Positions 13,862-15,068 of a DNA stretch of 15,068 nt are shown piece after piece (the first letter of the stretch is position 1; every line of letters begins with the position of its first letter). The stretch lies in contig JAPJRC010000052.1 in the NCBI GenBank assembly GCA_030824805.1, positions 1-15,068 of the forward strand. The letters run 5' to 3'. The position numbers and the translations under genes were made by a program. Under the pieces are notes generated by a model that saw nothing but the letters and a program-made list of their open reading frames with translations, was not told the origin of the DNA and did no database searches. The stretch comes from Micavibrio sp. GTDB lineage: Bacteria; Pseudomonadota; Alphaproteobacteria; Micavibrionales; Micavibrionaceae.

Positions 13862-14571
13862 TATTCGCTATCCAGAAGCGAGAGGAACTGCTTGCAGGAA
13901 GCCAGTTCGCGGCGGAGCGTATTCTGGCGGCGCTCTTGCACAGGATCGGCACCGTATTCGGCTTCGTTGGCGATTTCCGCATGGTAAATTTCTTCGAGCT
14001 CGGCCGCATTGTAAATGTCTTCTGGCGTGGCTTCATGTTCAAGGAAAGCAAGCCCCAGCACGATGGAGCCCGTGAGCGATGTCACGATCTGCAGCACGGC
14101 GAAGTAATATTCATCGAGCGCTTCGAGGTAATTCCAGATTTGTTTGTGCGTGTCGGCATCCTGTGTCAGCGCTTCGATGCCATAGGTCACTTCGAGCGGG
14201 CTTTCGAAATGTTCGTCGAACCATGTGAGCCAGTGATCCCATACTTCCTTCTGGCGTTTCGAAAGGTCAACAGGTTCTTTGATGCGATAGCAGAGAAGAT
14301 CGGTGTCGAGATATTTCAGCAATTGTTTGGTAATCGCCGCGCGGTCACGCATCCGGTCAATCGCCGTGGTCAAAATCTGCGTCACGGGCATGGAATCCGC
14401 GACAATCGTATCGCCCTGCTCCGACCATTCCTTGACGATGGCGTCTGCGATAGCGCGGTTCGGGGCCGCCAGCGGCTGGGCCGTCGTGGTCTTCACCGTT
14501 TTTCCATCGAGCTGGATAACGTAGCCGTCTTCTGTTTTTGTGTACGATGCCAGTTTATAAACGCGTTTCAT
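13861..14571 (-). CDS. ATP12-family F1-ATPase assembly chaperone
   Basis: A 236-residue homologue of mitochondrial Atp12, which binds the F1 alpha subunit during ATP synthase assembly; the family in bacteria is typical of alphaproteobacteria. Recognisable features are LDGKTVKTTTAQPLAAPNRA near the N-terminus, YLDTDLLCYR (about 87-96), and the C-terminal SLTGSIVLGLAFLEHEATPE and LEEIYHAEIANEAEYGADP, where YG replaces the more common WG. It begins in an ATGA overlap with the gene upstream and ends in TAATG with tag, so it is the middle of a leftward operon. The bacterial role is inferred from the family. Confidence 0.9.
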   Translation of the reverse strand: MKRVYKLASYTKTEDGYVIQLDGKTVKTTTAQPLAAPNRAIADAIVKEWSEQGDTIVADSMPVTQILTTAIDRMRDRAAITKQLLKYLDTDLLCYRIKEPVDLSKRQKEVWDHWLTWFDEHFESPLEVTYGIEALTQDADTHKQIWNYLEALDEYYFAVLQIVTSLTGSIVLGLAFLEHEATPEDIYNAAELEEIYHAEIANEAEYGADPVQERRQNTLRRELASCKQFLSLLDSE

Positions 14572-15068
14572 TTTGTCTTGGAGTCCTCAGGTGTTTCTTG
14601 TTCGGGGGTGTTGGTGGTTGCGCCAGCAATTTCGACGCGAAGTTTTTTAGTATCGCCCGACAAACCCAAATCCCCCGATATGGCGTTTACGAACTTTTGA
14701 AGTGTTTCAGCCTGTGCGGCCGTAGGCTCTGTTACGGGATTGAGCCTGAGCAGTATATCTTCGCCCGACTTTGTTAAATCACCGTTAATATCTATGCCTT
14801 CTATGCTGCCATTGAGCTTGATATCCAGAGGCTCCTTGTGCAGGTCTTCGGCGGTCAGCAATGCTTTTATACCGTGGCTTCGCAATTCAATGGATTCCAG
14901 CGAAACGCTGGCAAAATGGCGTGTAACAAAGCCCTCGCCTTCCGTCTCGCCAAGCTTGAACGTTACAAGCGCCTTGTTGCCAAAACTGTATAGCGGGCCT
15001 TTGCCCGTAGATCTGCGTGCCATTTCCATGGTCGCCAGCAACGGCAAGTCGTTATACGTGCCCTCTAC
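14568..15068 (-). CDS. Unidentified protein, C-terminal part (runs off the right edge)
   Basis: The frame is open from the right-hand edge to TGA at 14568-14570, giving 166 codons. The true start is outside the window, so the ATG and TTG codons inside need not be starts. Visible sequence alternates short hydrophobic and charged strands (for example ALVTFKLGETEGEG, LDIKLNGSIEGIDINGDLTK), suggesting a beta-rich fold as in periplasmic AsmA- or DUF2125-like proteins, but no signature settles this. A helix (EPTAAQAETLQKFVNAISG) and a polar proline/threonine/glutamate tail end the protein. It overlaps the ATP12 gene by 4 bases and is first of the three visible genes in the leftward operon. Confidence 0.7.
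   Translation of the reverse strand, partial: VEGTYNDLPLLATMEMARRSTGKGPLYSFGNKALVTFKLGETEGEGFVTRHFASVSLESIELRSHGIKALLTAEDLHKEPLDIKLNGSIEGIDINGDLTKSGEDILLRLNPVTEPTAAQAETLQKFVNAISGDLGLSGDTKKLRVEIAGATTNTPEQETPEDSKTK

Overview
The window is a dense stretch of chromosome from an alphaproteobacterium. The evidence is the order ileS–lspA–BamF-type (DUF3035) lipoprotein–paired M16 peptidases, an ATP12-type F1-ATPase chaperone, and a MutL that carries its own endonuclease site, as expected in lineages without MutH. The exact lineage cannot be fixed from the sequence; a Rhodospirillales- or Micavibrio-like relative is a guess. No rRNA, tRNA, CRISPR array, insertion sequence or prophage structural gene was seen, and no gap longer than about 110 bases lacks a gene.

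Positions 1-11855 read left to right. First comes a tight cluster: the 3' two thirds of ileS, lspA (signal peptidase II), and a BamF-like outer-membrane lipoprotein that is itself a likely LspA substrate. After a 42-base gap carrying a promoter-like element and a hairpin around the start codon come two overlapping M16 peptidase genes. The first has the zinc site and the second has lost it but keeps the Arg/Tyr pair, so they probably form a heterodimer. Next are pgi (glucose-6-phosphate isomerase), a 431-residue pentapeptide-repeat protein, mutL, a small four-helix membrane protein and a purN-type formyltransferase.

From 11847 to the end most genes run right to left. A pirin gene converges on purN with a 9-base overlap, and its probable intrinsic terminator lies inside the purN coding sequence. 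Upstream of pirin is an XRE-type regulator. Facing away from it, across a short AT-rich region with three copies of an ACAAG-N4-CTTGT operator and a good sigma-70-type promoter, is a 52-codon gene for an acidic protein with a near-perfect heptad repeat. The last three genes form an overlapping leftward operon, read in the order: an unidentified protein cut by the window edge, an ATP12 chaperone, and tag (3-methyladenine DNA glycosylase I).

Most of the window is conserved housekeeping sequence. The best candidate for something undescribed is the regulator/triple-operator/52-residue coiled-coil module at about 12619-13235. Secondary points are the eroded zinc knuckle of IleRS, the terminator embedded antisense in purN, and several genes with a -10-like box 6-7 bases before ATG, which suggests leaderless transcripts.
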